From NCBI RefSeq assembly GCF_015751965.1, contig NZ_JADOVH010000003.1, forward strand, positions 124,001-188,000: a DNA stretch of 64,000 nt. The letters are read 5' to 3'. Under the pieces are notes generated by a model. The model did not search any database. It was not told the origin of the DNA and saw only the letters and a list, made by a program, of their open reading frames with translations. The position numbers were made by a program, and so were the translations under genes. Below, piece by piece: positions 40,418-52,210 of the stretch (its first letter is position 1; each line of letters opens with the position of its first letter). The DNA is from Frigoribacterium sp. CG_9.8. GTDB taxonomy: Bacteria; Actinomycetota; Actinomycetes; Actinomycetales; Microbacteriaceae.

Positions 40418-41188
40418 GTGCTCGCTGATCTTGTTTCCGGGGCAATCCAGGATGCCTCGCTGCGTCGAGCCATCCGCTCTCTTGCCGAGGTCGAAGCCGC
40501 GGCCCTCGCGCGACCCGCCGCTGTGGATGCCCTTGCGGCACTGGCTCCGGCAGCGCGCGTGCGAATCATCGCCGAGGTGAAGCGGGCAAGCCCGTCTCGC
40601 GGTGTCCTTGCCGAAATCCGTGACCCTGCTGCCCTGGCGGTGTCGTACCAGACCGGTGGTGCGAGCGCCATCAGCGTGCTCACCGAGGGTCGGAAGTTCG
40701 GCGGTACGCTCGCTGACCTCGAGGCCGTGTGTGAGGCCGTGTCGGTGCCCGTGCTGCGCAAGGACTTCATCGCTGAGCCCTACCAGGTGTTCGAAGCTCG
40801 GGCGGCGGGTGCGGACCTGGTCCTGCTCATCGTCGCGGCCCTCGACCAGGCAACACTCGCGACCCTTTTCGATCTCACCAGCCAGCTCGGCATGGCCGTA
40901 CTGGTAGAGACGCACAGTGCAGATGAGGTGTCGCGCGCGCTCGACCTGGGTGCGGGGCTGGTCGGGGTCAACGCTCGTGACCTCACCACTTTCGAGCTCG
41001 ACCAGGATCTGTTCGGGAGCCTTGCCGGGCAGATTCCGTCCGGTGTGATCAGGGTTGCCGAATCGGCGGTGATGTCACCGGCAGATGTGCAGCATTACCG
41101 GGAAGCCGGAGCGGATGTCGTCCTGGTCGGCGAGGCCTTAGTCACAGGAAATCCAGTGGAGACGCTGGCACAATTCCTAGGTAACTAG
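40418..41188 (+). CDS. trpC: Indole-3-glycerol phosphate synthase
   Basis: Closes the indole ring. The 256-residue barrel has IIAEVKRASPSRG with the catalytic Lys, VLRKDFIAEPYQVFEARAAGAD, LVGVNARDLTTFELD and RVAESAVMSPAD with the catalytic Glu. The GTG comes 5 bases after the small membrane protein. No trpF domain is fused and no separate trpF is in the cluster. Confidence 0.95.
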   Translation: MLADLVSGAIQDASLRRAIRSLAEVEAAALARPAAVDALAALAPAARVRIIAEVKRASPSRGVLAEIRDPAALAVSYQTGGASAISVLTEGRKFGGTLADLEAVCEAVSVPVLRKDFIAEPYQVFEARAAGADLVLLIVAALDQATLATLFDLTSQLGMAVLVETHSADEVSRALDLGAGLVGVNARDLTTFELDQDLFGSLAGQIPSGVIRVAESAVMSPADVQHYREAGADVVLVGEALVTGNPVETLAQFLGN

Positions 41189-41215
41189 TCACTTATCAGC
41201 AAGGGTAGAAAATCC

Positions 41216-42478
41216 ATGGCACTGCGCGACGAACTTGGTCCGTACTTCGGCGAATACGGTGGGCGCTTTGTGCCGGAATCCCTCATTGCGGCACTGGACG
41301 AGTTGGACGCTGCCTACACGGCCGCGAAGACCGACCCGGTGTTTCAGGAGGAGCTTGCCGAACTGCACCGAACCTATACCGGCCGCCCCTCACTCATTAC
41401 CGAGGTGCCGCGCTTTGCCGCACATGCCGGCGGTGCGCGAATCTTGCTCAAGCGGGAAGATCTCAACCACACCGGTTCGCACAAGATCAACAACGTTCTC
41501 GGCCAGGCGTTACTCGCGCGACGGCTCGGTAAGACCCGACTGATCGCGGAGACCGGAGCGGGCCAGCACGGAGTAGCGACGGCGACGGCAGCGGCACTGT
41601 TCGGCATGGAGTGTGTGGTCTACATGGGAGAGGTCGACACCGAACGCCAGGCCCTCAACGTGGCCAGGATGCGCCTGCTCGGTGCCGAGGTCGTGCCGGT
41701 GACTGCCGGTTCCCGCACGCTCAAGGACGCCATCAATGAGGCGCTGAGGGACTGGGTCGCGAATGTGGACAACACCCACTATCTGCTCGGCACCGTCGCG
41801 GGCCCCCATCCATTTCCGGTCATGGTGCGCGACTTCCACCGGATCATCGGCGAAGAAGCACGCGCCCAGGTGCTCGAGCTGACGGGAAAGCTTCCCGACG
41901 CCGTCACAGCCTGCGTTGGGGGAGGCTCGAATGCGATGGGTATTTTCCACGCCTTCCTCGACGACCCCGAAGTTGCGCTGTATGGCTATGAAGCGGCGGG
42001 CGACGGACACCTCACCGAGCGTCATGCCGCGACGATCACGCGCGGTCGCCCCGGAGTACTGCACGGCACCCGCACCTATCTTCTGCAGAATGAAGATGGG
42101 CAGACCGCCGAATCCCACTCGATTTCTGCCGGTCTCGACTACCCCGGCGTCGGACCGGAGCACTCCTGGCTCAACGACATCGGGCGGGCGACCTACCTTC
42201 CGATCACTGACGATGAGGCGATGGCGGCGATGCGGCTGCTGTCGATGACCGAGGGCATCATCCCGGCCATCGAAACCGCGCACGCCCTCGCTGGAACCAT
42301 GAAACTCGGTCTGGAGCTGGGCCCCGACGCGGTGATCCTGGTCAATCTCAGCGGCCGTGGCGACAAAGACATGGAAACCGCGGGCAAATACTTCGACATA
42401 CTCGACACGGCGGCGCTGACCGCTGAAGCCGAAGAGGAGTTCGCCATGCGGGCAAGCGAGACCGGGAACCACGCATGA
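41216..42478 (+). CDS. trpB: Tryptophan synthase beta chain
   Basis: Joins indole to serine using PLP. The 420-residue protein has [14 protein letters not shown] at the start, the PLP-lysine motif [44 protein letters not shown] and [10 protein letters not shown]. It is the TrpB1 type that works with TrpA. The last 4 bases overlap the trpA ATG. Upstream AAGGGTAG may serve as ribosome binding site. Confidence 0.98.
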   Translation: MALRDELGPYFGEYGGRFVPESLIAALDELDAAYTAAKTDPVFQEELAELHRTYTGRPSLITEVPRFAAHAGGARILLKREDLNHTGSHKINNVLGQALLARRLGKTRLIAETGAGQHGVATATAAALFGMECVVYMGEVDTERQALNVARMRLLGAEVVPVTAGSRTLKDAINEALRDWVANVDNTHYLLGTVAGPHPFPVMVRDFHRIIGEEARAQVLELTGKLPDAVTACVGGGSNAMGIFHAFLDDPEVALYGYEAAGDGHLTERHAATITRGRPGVLHGTRTYLLQNEDGQTAESHSISAGLDYPGVGPEHSWLNDIGRATYLPITDDEAMAAMRLLSMTEGIIPAIETAHALAGTMKLGLELGPDAVILVNLSGRGDKDMETAGKYFDILDTAALTAEAEEEFAMRASETGNHA

Positions 42479-43272
42479 GCACCTCACCCGTCAGTGCTGT
42501 CGAATCGGTCATCGCCGCGCGAAAAGCGGCCGGTAGCGGCGCCCTCGTCGGGTACCTGCCCGTGGGCTTTCCCGACCTGCGCACCAGTATTGAGGCCGCG
42601 GTCGCCCTTGCCGAAAACGGGGTGGATGTCATCGAGCTCGGACTCCCGTACTCCGACCCGGTGATGGATGGTCCCGTCATCCAGGCGGCAACACTCACGG
42701 CCCTCAATGCGGGGTTCAGACTGCAACACGGGTTCGAGGCGATTGCCGAGATCACGGCCCGCACGGATGTCCCGGTCCTTCTGATGACGTACTGGAACCC
42801 GGTCGTGCAGTACGGGGTCGACCGCTTTGCCGACGATCTGGTCGCTGCGGGGGGTGCCGGGCTGATCACCCCCGATCTGATTCCCGACGAGGCCCGCGAA
42901 TGGCTCGATGCGTCGAGCCGTACCGATCTCGACCGGGTATTCCTGGCCGCGCCGTCTTCGAATCATGCCAGGCTCGAGCAGGCCATCGAGCTGAGTCGTG
43001 GCTTCGTTTATGCCGTGTCGACCATGGGCATCACCGGCACGAGAAAAGATGTGGATAGTGCGGCGAAGACGCTCGTTGCACGCCTGCGTGAGGCCGGTGC
43101 GACATCGGCATGCGTCGGGCTGGGTATTTCGTCACCGGAGCAGGTCCGTGAAGTCCTCCAGTATGCCGACGGTGCCATTGTGGGTTCCGTGCTGGTCGAG
43201 GCGCTTGCCACAGGGGGCGTGGCCGCCGTCGCCGCGACCGCCGCGCGTCTTGCGGCCGGTACGATTCACTGA
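42475..43272 (+). CDS. trpA: Tryptophan synthase alpha chain
   Basis: Cleaves indole-3-glycerol phosphate to indole and G3P and passes indole to TrpB. The 265-residue protein has [21 protein letters not shown] with the catalytic Glu and Asp, [15 protein letters not shown] and [12 protein letters not shown]. The ATGA overlap with trpB keeps the two subunits balanced. Confidence 0.97.
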   Translation: MSTSPVSAVESVIAARKAAGSGALVGYLPVGFPDLRTSIEAAVALAENGVDVIELGLPYSDPVMDGPVIQAATLTALNAGFRLQHGFEAIAEITARTDVPVLLMTYWNPVVQYGVDRFADDLVAAGGAGLITPDLIPDEAREWLDASSRTDLDRVFLAAPSSNHARLEQAIELSRGFVYAVSTMGITGTRKDVDSAAKTLVARLREAGATSACVGLGISSPEQVREVLQYADGAIVGSVLVEALATGGVAAVAATAARLAAGTIH

Positions 43273-43356
43273 GTAGTGCCGGGCATCCGGTACCGGAGAC
43301 TTCCGCACTGTTATGTACGCAGCACACAAGCGTCAGCACGAAAGGCATCCTGAAAA

Positions 43357-44418
43357 GTGGTTCTTCCCTCGAGTATCCCCAGCCCGAGCGATGCGTGGCA
43401 GGCGATCCGCCTCGGTGAATGGCTCAACAGCATCGGGGTAACTTTCGTGTCGCCGAATCTCAGTATCCGCACCTATGCGATCTGCATCCTGGTCGGAATC
43501 GTCGCCGCGACGATCCTCACCAATGAGCGTCTCAAGGCGCGGGGTGCGGAGTCGGGTGTTGTGCTCGATATCGCGCTGTGGGCTGTGCCGCTCGGAATCG
43601 TCGGCGCGCGCATCTTTCATGTGGTCACCCATCCGGACGACTATTTTGGCTCTGCTGAGAAAATGCTGCATATCCTCTACATCTGGGAGGGTGGCATTGC
43701 TATCTTCGGCGCCCTCATCGGCGGGGCGATCGGCGTCTACATCGGCTGCCGGATGACCGGAGTGCGGTTCTGGACCTTCGCTGATGCTCTCGCACCCGGC
43801 CTCCTGCTCGCTCAGGCGTTCGGTCGGTTCGGAAATTATTTCAATCATGAGCTGTTCGGTATTCCGACGAACGCGTGGTGGGGCCTGGAGATTGAGAAGT
43901 CGAACCCGGCTTTCCCGGCGGGACTCCCCGCCGGAACACTGTTCCAGCCCACCTTCGCCTTCGAAGTGATCTGGAATATCGCCGGTGTCGTAGCCATAAT
44001 TTACCTGTCAAAGAAGTTCACCCTCCAATGGGGCAAGACACTGTCGGTCTATCTGGTGTGGTACGGCCTGGGGCGCAGCTACTTCGAGTCAATCCGCATC
44101 GACCCGAGCCTTATCTTCCTCGGTGTGCGCACCAACATCTGGGCCGCATGGGTTGCGATTCTCATCGGCGTGATCATCTTCATCGTCCAGTCGCGCCGAC
44201 ACCCCGGTTTGGAGCCGAGTGCGTATGTGCCTGGCCGACAGTGGTCTCCTACGCCTGCAGTAGTCTTAGACGACACCTACTCGGAGTACGACGAGACCGA
44301 CAATGATGCCGATCCCGACACCAACTCGCAGTCCGGAGCGGCGTCGACATCTGCTGCTCACGGCGGAGTCGCATCACGTGGGAAGTCCGTCACAAGCGGG
44401 ACTCGCCTGAAGTCGTAA
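43357..44418 (+). CDS. lgt: Prolipoprotein diacylglyceryl transferase
   Basis: Attaches diacylglycerol to the lipobox Cys of lipoproteins in the cell membrane, for example the SsuA-like lipoprotein of this window. The seven-helix protein has IRTYAICILVGI, WEGGIAIFGALIGG, the Lgt signature GRFGNYFNHELFG and GRSYFESIRID. The core ends near residue 285 and a 65-residue acidic, Ser/Thr-rich cytoplasmic tail follows, as in other Actinobacteria. The GTG follows GAAAGG. Position after trpA is the standard actinobacterial order. Confidence 0.95.
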   Translation: MVLPSSIPSPSDAWQAIRLGEWLNSIGVTFVSPNLSIRTYAICILVGIVAATILTNERLKARGAESGVVLDIALWAVPLGIVGARIFHVVTHPDDYFGSAEKMLHILYIWEGGIAIFGALIGGAIGVYIGCRMTGVRFWTFADALAPGLLLAQAFGRFGNYFNHELFGIPTNAWWGLEIEKSNPAFPAGLPAGTLFQPTFAFEVIWNIAGVVAIIYLSKKFTLQWGKTLSVYLVWYGLGRSYFESIRIDPSLIFLGVRTNIWAAWVAILIGVIIFIVQSRRHPGLEPSAYVPGRQWSPTPAVVLDDTYSEYDETDNDADPDTNSQSGAASTSAAHGGVASRGKSVTSGTRLKS

Positions 44419-44448
44419 CATCCTGAAGCCTCCCCACAACGGTGCCAG

Positions 44449-44479
44449 CTGGTATCGAAGGTACGGCACTGAATACCAG
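44449..44479 (+). repeat. Inverted repeat upstream of gltB
   Basis: CTGGTAT and ATACCAG form a perfect 7-bp inverted repeat with a 17-base spacer, about 80 bases before the gltB ATG. It could be an operator or leader stem. No known nitrogen-regulator consensus was recognised. Confidence 0.4.
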
Positions 44480-44556
44480 TGACCACCGCAGATTGGGCTT
44501 CATCCCCTCGGGCCATCGCCGTCCCACTTGTCGACGTATCTCAGGACGGTTCCACC

Positions 44557-47500
44557 ATGGCGCTCACGCCAACATTTTCCCGCTTCAGCAGCACACCCGT
44601 CGCGACCGGCCTGTATGACCCGCGACGCGAGAAGGATGCCTGTGGACTCGCCATGGTTGCGACTCTTCGTGGCACCGCAGGGCACGACATCATCGATCTG
44701 GCGCTGAACGCGCTTCGCAACCTCGAACACCGCGGCGCCATCGGGTCGGACGCCGGCACTGGCGATGGTGCGGGCATCGTCACGCAGATTCCCGATGCTT
44801 TTTTCCGAGCGGTCACGGGCATCACACTGCCGCCCCTCGGCCAGTACGTCGCCGGTATGGCCTTCCTGCCGCTGGACGAGAGTGAACGCGCCTCCGTCAA
44901 AGAGGCATTTGCCGCCCTCGCTGAGCAAGAGCACCTCACCGTTCTCGGCTGGCGAGAGGTGCCTGTCCGTCCCGTCGTGCTCGGCAACCTTGCCCGTGAG
45001 GCAATGCCATTTTTCGAGCAGGTCTTTCTTGGCACCACCAGCACACCCGGCGAAGACGGCGCGCCGGTGCACGGCATCGCGCTTGATCGTCGGTCGTACC
45101 GGCTGCGCAAGCGCGCTGAGCGTGAGCTGTCGGCGTATTTCCCCTCGCTGAGCTGCCGCACCATTGTGTACAAGGGCATGGTGACTACCCTCCAGCTCGA
45201 GCCCTTCTACCCCGATCTCTCCGACGAGCGCTTCATGTCGAAGCTTGCCCTGGTGCACTCCCGGTACTCCACGAACACCTTCCCGTCCTGGCCGCTCGCC
45301 CAGCCATTTCGCATGATCGCCCACAATGGGGAAATCAACACCGTGCAGGGCAACCGCAATTGGATGCGTGCGCGCCAGTCCCAGTTGGAGTCCCCGCTCC
45401 TCGGGGATCTCGCCCCGCTGTTCCCGATCGTGACACCCGGGGGAAGCGACTCTGCATCCCTCGACGAGGTCGTCGAGCTACTGCACCTCGGCGGTCGATC
45501 CCTGCCGCACGCCATGATGATGCTCGTGCCGGAGGCCTACGAGAACCAGCTCGACATCGACCCGACCCGCCGCGACTTCTACGAGTACCACTCCATGCTG
45601 ATGGAGCCGTGGGATGGCCCCGCTGCGCTGGTGTTCACCGACGGATCCCTCGTGGGTGCCACCCTCGACCGCAACGGCTTGCGCCCCGGCCGCTATCTCG
45701 TCACCGATGATGGCCTTGTCGTGCTCGCGAGCGAAATCGGCGTGCTCGATATCGCCCCCGAGCGGATCGTTCGCAAGGGCCGCCTACGCCCTGGCAAAAT
45801 GTTCCTGGTTGACACGGAGGCCGGCCGCCTCATCGAGGACGACGAGATCAAGGGCGAACTCGCGGCATCCGAGCCCTGGGGCGACTGGCTCGATGGAAGT
45901 CGGATCAACCTCAAGGACTTGCCGGAACGCGAGCACATCGTGCACACACCGGCCTCGGTAACTCGTCGTCAGCGCACCTTCGGGTACACCGAAGAAGAGG
46001 TGCGCATGCTGCTGAAGCCCATGGCGCAGAACGGCGCAGAGCCCCTGGGTGCGATGGGATCCGATACGCCGATTGCGGTACTGTCGAAGCGTCCCCGCCT
46101 GCTGTTCGACTACTTCACCCAGCAGTTTGCCCAGGTGACGAACCCTCCGCTCGACAGCATCCGCGAAGAGGTCGTTACCTCGTTGAAGCTGGGTCTGGGC
46201 CCGGAGCGCAATCTGCTTGACGCGACTCCCGAACATGCCAGGCAGGTCATCCTCGACTTCCCGGTGATCGATAATGACGAGCTGGCGAAGATTCAGCACA
46301 TCGCTCCACCGTCGACTCGCCGTGCTTTTAATCCCACTCGCACGATCAGGGGTCTCTACCGCGTCGACCAAGGTCCCAACGCCATGGAGCAGCGGATCTC
46401 GGCTATGTGCGAGGAAGTGGATCGCGCGCTCGACGAGGGTGCACTGTTCATCGTGCTTTCGGACCGAGATTCAAATCGGGATCTCGCGCCGGTACCCTCG
46501 CTGCTGATGCTCGCGGCGGTGCATCATCACCTGATCCGTGCGCAGAACCGCATGAAGGTGGGGATCATCGTCGAGGCCGGGGACGTGCGCGAGGTTCATC
46601 ACGTCGCTCTGCTGCTCGGATACGGCGCTTCGGCGGTCAACCCCTACCTGGCGATGGAGTCGGTGGAGGAACTGGTTCGCAGCGGCATGATTTCGAGCAT
46701 CGATGCCGAGAAGGCCGTCAAGAACCTGATCAAGTCGCTCGGCAAGGGCGTGCTGAAGATCATGTCGAAGATGGGTATCTCTGTGGTCGGTTCGTATGCC
46801 GGCGCCCAGGCTTTCGAGGCAGTCGGACTCGACCAGAAATTCGTCGACACCTACTTCACCGGCACTTCGAGCTTGCTCGGGGGTGTCGGCATCGAGGTAA
46901 TCGCCGCGGAGAGCGCGTCGAGGCACACCGCGGCCTACCCGGAAGACGGAGCAACAAACGCTCACGAGCGCCTTGCGGTCGGCGGCGAATACCAGTGGCG
47001 TCGCGAAGGTGCGCCGCACCTCTTCAACCCGGACACCGTGTTCAAGCTGCAGCACGCGACCAGGTCACGGCGCTATGACATCTTCCGCGACTACACGAAG
47101 CTCGTCGACGAGCAGGCGACCAACCTGATGACCCTGCGCGGTCTGTTCTCGCTGCGTGAGGGTGTGCGGCCGGCGGTGCCAATCGATGAGGTCGAATCGG
47201 TGGCGTCCATCGTCACTCGCTTTTCGACGGGCGCAATGAGCTATGGATCGATCAGCAGCGAAGCACACGAGACCCTCGCGATCGCCATGAACCAACTCGG
47301 TGCGAGAAGCAACACGGGTGAGGGTGGAGAAGACACCGACCGTCTTCTCGACCCCGAGCGCCGCAGTGCCATCAAGCAGGTGGCGTCCGGCCGCTTCGGC
47401 GTCACCAGCATGTATCTGACCCACGCCACAGATATTCAGATCAAAATGGCGCAGGGCGCAAAGCCGGGCGAGGGCGGCCAACTACCGGCCAATAAGGTCT

Positions 47501-49146
47501 ACCCGTGGATCGCAAAAGTGCGTCACGCCACCACCGGAGTCGGCCTGATCAGCCCCCCGCCGCATCACGATATCTATTCAATTGAAGACCTCAAGCAGCT
47601 CATCTTCGATCTCAAGCGAGCGAACCCGGATGCCAGGGTCCACGTCAAGCTGGTCAGCCAGTCCGGTATTGGCGCAGTCGCCACCGGCGTGACAAAGGCT
47701 CTTGCCGATGTGGTGCTGGTCTCCGGCCACGATGGCGGCACCGGGGCGAGCCCGCTCAACTCGCTCAAGCACGCTGGTACTCCGTGGGAGCTCGGCCTGG
47801 CTGAAACCCAGCAGACGTTGATGCTCAACGGCATGCGTGGACGTGTCGTCGTGCAGGTCGATGGTCAGATGAAGACCGGTCGAGACGTCATCGTCGCCGC
47901 GCTTCTCGGCGCCGAGGAGTACGGCTTCGCAACTGCCCCTCTTGTCGTCTCCGGCTGTATCCTCATGCGCGTCTGTCACCTCGACACCTGCCCGGTGGGC
48001 GTCGCAAGCCAAAACCCCGAGTTGCGGAAGCGATTCACCGGAAAGCCGGAATTCGTCGTCAATTTCTTCGAGTTCCTGGCGCAGGAAGTGCGAGAGTACC
48101 TGGCACAGCTCGGCTTCCGGTCGATCGAAGAGGCCGTTGGCCGATCAGACCTACTCGACGTCAACCGTGCCATCGAGCATTGGAAGGCGGATGGTCTCGA
48201 CCTCTCGCCGATCCTCGAGGGGCCAGTATTCGGTCCCGATGAACCGAGGTTCAATGTCTCGAAACAGGATCACGAACTCGATACTCACTTCGATGTCGAG
48301 CTGATTCGGCAGAGTGCTGGGGCGCTCAAGACGGGCGAGCCTGTCTCGATCACGCTTCCGGTGCGTAACACCGAGCGTGCTGTCGGAACGATGCTCGGGC
48401 ACGAGGTGACGCTTCGATACGGGGAGAATGGCCTCCCCACCGGCACGATCGACATCACCCTGCGAGGCACGGCCGGGCAGTCGTTCGGTGCATTCATGCC
48501 GAATGGCATCACCCTCCGCCTCGAGGGGGACAGCAATGACTACGTCGGCAAGGGGCTGTGTGGCGGACACATCATCGTGCGTCCCGATCGAAACAGTGTG
48601 TTCCCGGCCGAACGCAACGTGATCGCAGGAAATGTGATCGGGTATGGCGCGACGGCAGGCAGTATGTTTCTTCGCGGTACCGTCGGTGAACGATTCCTCG
48701 TGCGCAACTCTGGCGCCACTGCGGTCGTCGAGGGTGTCGGTGATCACGCCCTCGAATACATGACCGGCGGCCTCGCCGTAATTCTCGGTGGAACGGGACG
48801 CAACCTCGGAGCCGGAATGTCCGGGGGTACGGCCTACATCTACGACCTCGCTCCGGAACGGGTGAATCGTGAGGCTCTCGCGACCGGCGAACTCACGCTG
48901 CTCCCGCTCGGCTCGGGTGACATCGAGATCGTCACTGACCTGCTCGAGCAGCATGTGGCGCAGACCGAATCTGCTGTTGCGGTGCGGATGCTTGCCAACC
49001 TCGATGAAACGATGGCCCGGTTCGTGAAGGTGCTGCCTCGGGACTACGCCGCCGTTCTTGCCACGCGCGAGGCAGCAGTCGAAGAAGGGCTAGATCCAGA
49101 CGGCGACGTTGTCTGGTCTCGCATTATGGAGGTAATCGGTGGCTGA
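44557..49146 (+). CDS. gltB: Glutamate synthase (NADPH) large chain
   Basis: Makes two glutamates from glutamine and 2-oxoglutarate. From the ATG it has 1529 residues: an N-terminal class II glutaminase whose nucleophile Cys lies in [16 protein letters not shown] after a short propeptide, then the central domain, the FMN domain ([33 protein letters not shown]), the 3Fe-4S cysteines in [15 protein letters not shown] and the GXGXG beta-helix. The ATG follows AGGACGG by 8 bases and is preferred to a GTG at 44479 that lies inside an inverted repeat. gltD overlaps its 3' end by 8 bases. Confidence 0.96.
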   Translation: MALTPTFSRFSSTPVATGLYDPRREKDACGLAMVATLRGTAGHDIIDLALNALRNLEHRGAIGSDAGTGDGAGIVTQIPDAFFRAVTGITLPPLGQYVAGMAFLPLDESERASVKEAFAALAEQEHLTVLGWREVPVRPVVLGNLAREAMPFFEQVFLGTTSTPGEDGAPVHGIALDRRSYRLRKRAERELSAYFPSLSCRTIVYKGMVTTLQLEPFYPDLSDERFMSKLALVHSRYSTNTFPSWPLAQPFRMIAHNGEINTVQGNRNWMRARQSQLESPLLGDLAPLFPIVTPGGSDSASLDEVVELLHLGGRSLPHAMMMLVPEAYENQLDIDPTRRDFYEYHSMLMEPWDGPAALVFTDGSLVGATLDRNGLRPGRYLVTDDGLVVLASEIGVLDIAPERIVRKGRLRPGKMFLVDTEAGRLIEDDEIKGELAASEPWGDWLDGSRINLKDLPEREHIVHTPASVTRRQRTFGYTEEEVRMLLKPMAQNGAEPLGAMGSDTPIAVLSKRPRLLFDYFTQQFAQVTNPPLDSIREEVVTSLKLGLGPERNLLDATPEHARQVILDFPVIDNDELAKIQHIAPPSTRRAFNPTRTIRGLYRVDQGPNAMEQRISAMCEEVDRALDEGALFIVLSDRDSNRDLAPVPSLLMLAAVHHHLIRAQNRMKVGIIVEAGDVREVHHVALLLGYGASAVNPYLAMESVEELVRSGMISSIDAEKAVKNLIKSLGKGVLKIMSKMGISVVGSYAGAQAFEAVGLDQKFVDTYFTGTSSLLGGVGIEVIAAESASRHTAAYPEDGATNAHERLAVGGEYQWRREGAPHLFNPDTVFKLQHATRSRRYDIFRDYTKLVDEQATNLMTLRGLFSLREGVRPAVPIDEVESVASIVTRFSTGAMSYGSISSEAHETLAIAMNQLGARSNTGEGGEDTDRLLDPERRSAIKQVASGRFGVTSMYLTHATDIQIKMAQGAKPGEGGQLPANKVYPWIAKVRHATTGVGLISPPPHHDIYSIEDLKQLIFDLKRANPDARVHVKLVSQSGIGAVATGVTKALADVVLVSGHDGGTGASPLNSLKHAGTPWELGLAETQQTLMLNGMRGRVVVQVDGQMKTGRDVIVAALLGAEEYGFATAPLVVSGCILMRVCHLDTCPVGVASQNPELRKRFTGKPEFVVNFFEFLAQEVREYLAQLGFRSIEEAVGRSDLLDVNRAIEHWKADGLDLSPILEGPVFGPDEPRFNVSKQDHELDTHFDVELIRQSAGALKTGEPVSITLPVRNTERAVGTMLGHEVTLRYGENGLPTGTIDITLRGTAGQSFGAFMPNGITLRLEGDSNDYVGKGLCGGHIIVRPDRNSVFPAERNVIAGNVIGYGATAGSMFLRGTVGERFLVRNSGATAVVEGVGDHALEYMTGGLAVILGGTGRNLGAGMSGGTAYIYDLAPERVNREALATGELTLLPLGSGDIEIVTDLLEQHVAQTESAVAVRMLANLDETMARFVKVLPRDYAAVLATREAAVEEGLDPDGDVVWSRIMEVIGG

Positions 49147-50593
49147 TCCCAAGGGGTTTCTGAAGACGCGTGATCGAGAGCTGCCTGCTCGGCGGCCGGT
49201 CGCGCTTCGACTCATGGATTGGAAAGAGGTCTATGAGCAGCGTGACAACGCATCGGTACGCACGCAGGCTGGCCGCTGTATGGACTGCGGGATCCCGTTT
49301 TGTCATCACGGGTGCCCCCTCGGCAATCTGATCCCGGAGTGGAACGACCTCACAATGCGGGACGAAGGCCGACAGGCCATCGAGCGGCTGCATGCGACCA
49401 ACAACTTTCCGGAGTTCACCGGTCGGCTCTGTCCCGCGCCCTGTGAGTCGTCCTGCGTGCTCGCCATCAACCAGCCCGCCGTGACTATCAAAAACGTCGA
49501 AGTTGCCATTATCGATCAGGCCTACGCCAACGATTGGGTGGAGCCGCATCCGCCCGAGCGGCTCACGGGAAAGACGGTTGCGATCGTGGGATCCGGGCCC
49601 GCCGGACTCGCCGCAGCCCAGCAGCTCACCCGAGCCGGTCATACCGTCGCCGTTTTCGAGCGGGATGACCGCATCGGTGGGCTCCTGCGCTACGGCATCC
49701 CGGACTTCAAGATGGAGAAGCGGCACATCGAACTCCGGCTGAAGCAGATGACGGCCGAGGGCACCCGATTCCGTGCGGGAGTGAACATCGGTGTCGACAT
49801 TCCCTGGGACGAGTTGCGCGCCCGGTACGACGCGGTCGTCGTTGCAACCGGTGCACTGCACCCGCGTGACCTGCCAATCCCCGGGCGCGATCTCTCCGGG
49901 GTGCACTTCGCCATGGACTACCTTGTGCAGCAGAATCGTGTGGGAGCCGGAGACTCAATGGTCGACCAGCTCACCGCTGACGGAAAGCATGTCGTGGTGC
50001 TCGGAGGCGGCGATACCGGAGCCGACTGCATCGGGACCGCGCATCGCCAGCAGGCACTATCCGTCACCAACCTCGCCATTGGACTCCAGCCGCCGGACGA
50101 GCGCCCCGAGCACCAGCCCTGGCCGATGTCGCCGACCCTCTTCGAAGTGACAAGTGCACATGAAGAGGGGGGCGAGCGGGTGTATCTCGCCTCCACTGTG
50201 GAGTTCTTGTCCAACGAAGCAGGAGAAGTACGAGCTATCCGTGTCGCGGAAACCGAGTACATCGATGGCCGTCGCGTTCCCAAGACGGGTACCGAGCGGG
50301 AGATCCCCGCGGATCTCGTGCTCCTGGCGCTCGGCTTCACCGGAACGGATGGAGACGCGTTGGAAAGCCAGTTGCGTCTACCCCTCGATCGAGGAAACGT
50401 TGAACGGGATGCCGATTACCAAACAGGCGAACCCGGCGTGTTCGTTGCCGGCGACGCCGGTCGTGGACAGTCACTCATCGTCTGGGCCATTGCCGAGGGG
50501 CGCGCTGCCGCCGCCGCTGTAGACCGGTTCCTCGAGGGGGAGACTTCGCTGCCATCACCGGTTAAGCCGACCGACCGTGCCATCGCAATCTAA
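49139..50593 (+). CDS. gltD: Glutamate synthase small chain
   Basis: Passes electrons from NADPH through FAD and Fe-S clusters to GltB. The 484-residue protein has the N-terminal Cys clusters [17 protein letters not shown] and [12 protein letters not shown] loop [22 protein letters not shown] loop [14 protein letters not shown] and the C-terminal [18 protein letters not shown]. The GTG overlaps gltB by 8 bases. Confidence 0.97.
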   Translation: MADPKGFLKTRDRELPARRPVALRLMDWKEVYEQRDNASVRTQAGRCMDCGIPFCHHGCPLGNLIPEWNDLTMRDEGRQAIERLHATNNFPEFTGRLCPAPCESSCVLAINQPAVTIKNVEVAIIDQAYANDWVEPHPPERLTGKTVAIVGSGPAGLAAAQQLTRAGHTVAVFERDDRIGGLLRYGIPDFKMEKRHIELRLKQMTAEGTRFRAGVNIGVDIPWDELRARYDAVVVATGALHPRDLPIPGRDLSGVHFAMDYLVQQNRVGAGDSMVDQLTADGKHVVVLGGGDTGADCIGTAHRQQALSVTNLAIGLQPPDERPEHQPWPMSPTLFEVTSAHEEGGERVYLASTVEFLSNEAGEVRAIRVAETEYIDGRRVPKTGTEREIPADLVLLALGFTGTDGDALESQLRLPLDRGNVERDADYQTGEPGVFVAGDAGRGQSLIVWAIAEGRAAAAAVDRFLEGETSLPSPVKPTDRAIAI

Positions 50594-50652
50594 AACTGCG
50601 AGTAACCTTCCTCTGGATTCTTTACAAATTTTTCCACAATAGAAAGAAGCAG

Positions 50653-52098
50653 ATGAGACGCGCAAAAATCGTCGCAACCCTCGGACCGGCAACAGCCAGT
50701 TATGAGAACATCCGAGCAATCGTTGATGCCGGGGTAGACGTCGCCCGCATGAATCTCAGCCACGGAAGCTATGACGTGCATGAAGAGGTGTACGCCAATG
50801 TGCGCAGAGCCAGCGCTGACTCCGGGCGTGCTGTGGCCGTGCTCGTCGATCTGCAGGGCCCGAAGATTCGCCTGGGCAAGTTCGAAAATGGGCCCTACGA
50901 CCTCGCTGTCGGCGATATCTTCAAGATCACCATCGAAGACGTGCTTGGCACCAAAGAGCTCTCGGGAACCACCTTCAAGGGCCTCCCCAACGATGTGAAG
51001 CCGGGCGACCCCCTTCTCATCGACGATGGCAAGGTCAAGCTGAAGGTGATTTCGACCGATGGCACCGTGGTGACCACGGAAGTCGTCGTCGGTGGAGCGG
51101 TGTCGAACAATAAGGGAATCAACCTCCCGGGTGTCGCTGTGAACGTGCCAGCGCTATCGGACAAGGACGAAGCCGACCTGCGCTGGGGCCTCAATCTCGG
51201 AGCAGATCTGATCGCACTGTCATTCGTGCGCAATGCCGAGGACATCATCCGTGTGCACGAGATCATGGCCGAGGAGGGGATCAAAGTTCCTGTGATCGCC
51301 AAGATCGAGAAGCCACAGGCTGTCGACAACCTCGAGGCCATCATCGATGCATTCGACGGCATCATGGTCGCGCGCGGTGACCTCGGCGTCGAACTCCCCC
51401 TGGAAGCCGTTCCGATCGTGCAAAAGCGCGCTGTCGAGCTGTCCCGGCGCATGGCGAAGCCGGTCATCGTCGCCACCCAGATGCTCGAATCCATGATCTC
51501 CAGCCCCATCCCCACTCGCGCCGAGACTTCGGATGTTGCTAATGCCGTGCTTGACGGAGCGGATGCCGTGATGCTGAGTGGTGAGACCAGCGTCGGGGAG
51601 TACCCCGTGATCACCGTGCAGACAATGGCGCGGATTATCACGTCGACCGAAGAGCACGGTTTGGAGCGTATCGCCGAACTCGGCACCAAGCCGCGGACCC
51701 AGGGCGGAGCAATCACTCTTGCCGCGGCCGAGGTCGCCGAGTTCGTGGAGGCAAAATTCCTCTGCGTCTTCACGGAGTCGGGAGACTCCGTGCGTCGGAT
51801 GTCACGTTTGCGGCATCGCATTCCGATCATCGCCTTCACTCCGGAGGAGAGCATCCGTAACCGCCTCGCGTGGGTGTGGGGTACAGAGACCTACTGTGTC
51901 GAGCGAAAGACGCACACCGATGAGTTGTTCGGTCAGGTCGATGACATTCTTCTCGGCCACAATCGTGCTGTCGTCGGCGAGAAGGTCGTCGTCATCGCCG
52001 GTTCCCCTCCCGGAATCTCCGGTGGTACGAACGACATGCGGGTGCACCGGGTCGGCGACGCGCACAATGCGGTTGCGCCGGCCTATGCCGCGGAATGA
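50653..52098 (+). CDS. pyk: Pyruvate kinase
   Basis: Last step of glycolysis. The 481-residue protein has MRRAKIVATLGPATASYENI, the substrate Arg in VARMNLSHGSY, VDLQGPKIRLG, IAKIEKPQAVDNLEAI with the catalytic Lys and Glu, IMVARGDLGVELPLE and MLESMISSPIPTRAETSDVA. The C-terminal regulatory domain is present. The ATG is preceded by AGAAAGAAG. The upstream 59-base gap after gltD is unusually AT-rich (TTTACAAATTTTTCC), which suggests a promoter or a terminator remnant there. Confidence 0.97.
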   Translation: MRRAKIVATLGPATASYENIRAIVDAGVDVARMNLSHGSYDVHEEVYANVRRASADSGRAVAVLVDLQGPKIRLGKFENGPYDLAVGDIFKITIEDVLGTKELSGTTFKGLPNDVKPGDPLLIDDGKVKLKVISTDGTVVTTEVVVGGAVSNNKGINLPGVAVNVPALSDKDEADLRWGLNLGADLIALSFVRNAEDIIRVHEIMAEEGIKVPVIAKIEKPQAVDNLEAIIDAFDGIMVARGDLGVELPLEAVPIVQKRAVELSRRMAKPVIVATQMLESMISSPIPTRAETSDVANAVLDGADAVMLSGETSVGEYPVITVQTMARIITSTEEHGLERIAELGTKPRTQGGAITLAAAEVAEFVEAKFLCVFTESGDSVRRMSRLRHRIPIIAFTPEESIRNRLAWVWGTETYCVERKTHTDELFGQVDDILLGHNRAVVGEKVVVIAGSPPGISGGTNDMRVHRVGDAHNAVAPAYAAE

Positions 52099-52176
52099 CC
52101 TCGCCACTCTGTCGCAAATCGACCGGTCGGTCCGAGTTTCGGCTGTAAAGTCGCCACTGGGCGTTCGATCGCTTGC

Positions 52177-52182
52177 TAGGGT
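52177..52182 (+). promoter_or_regulatory. -10 element upstream of the small unknown gene
   Basis: TAGGGT would start transcription about 20 bases before the ATG at 52211. A ribosome binding site GGAAGGA lies between, so this promoter has a short leader, unlike the leaderless ones. Confidence 0.5.
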
Positions 52183-52210
52183 AAAAATACCACTTTGGAA
52201 GGAATGAATC

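Noticed and set aside
44479-44556. GTG start for gltB 26 codons upstream
   Set aside because: The GTG sits in an inverted repeat and has no ribosome binding site; the ATG at 44557 has AGGACGG at good spacing. It remains a weak alternative.
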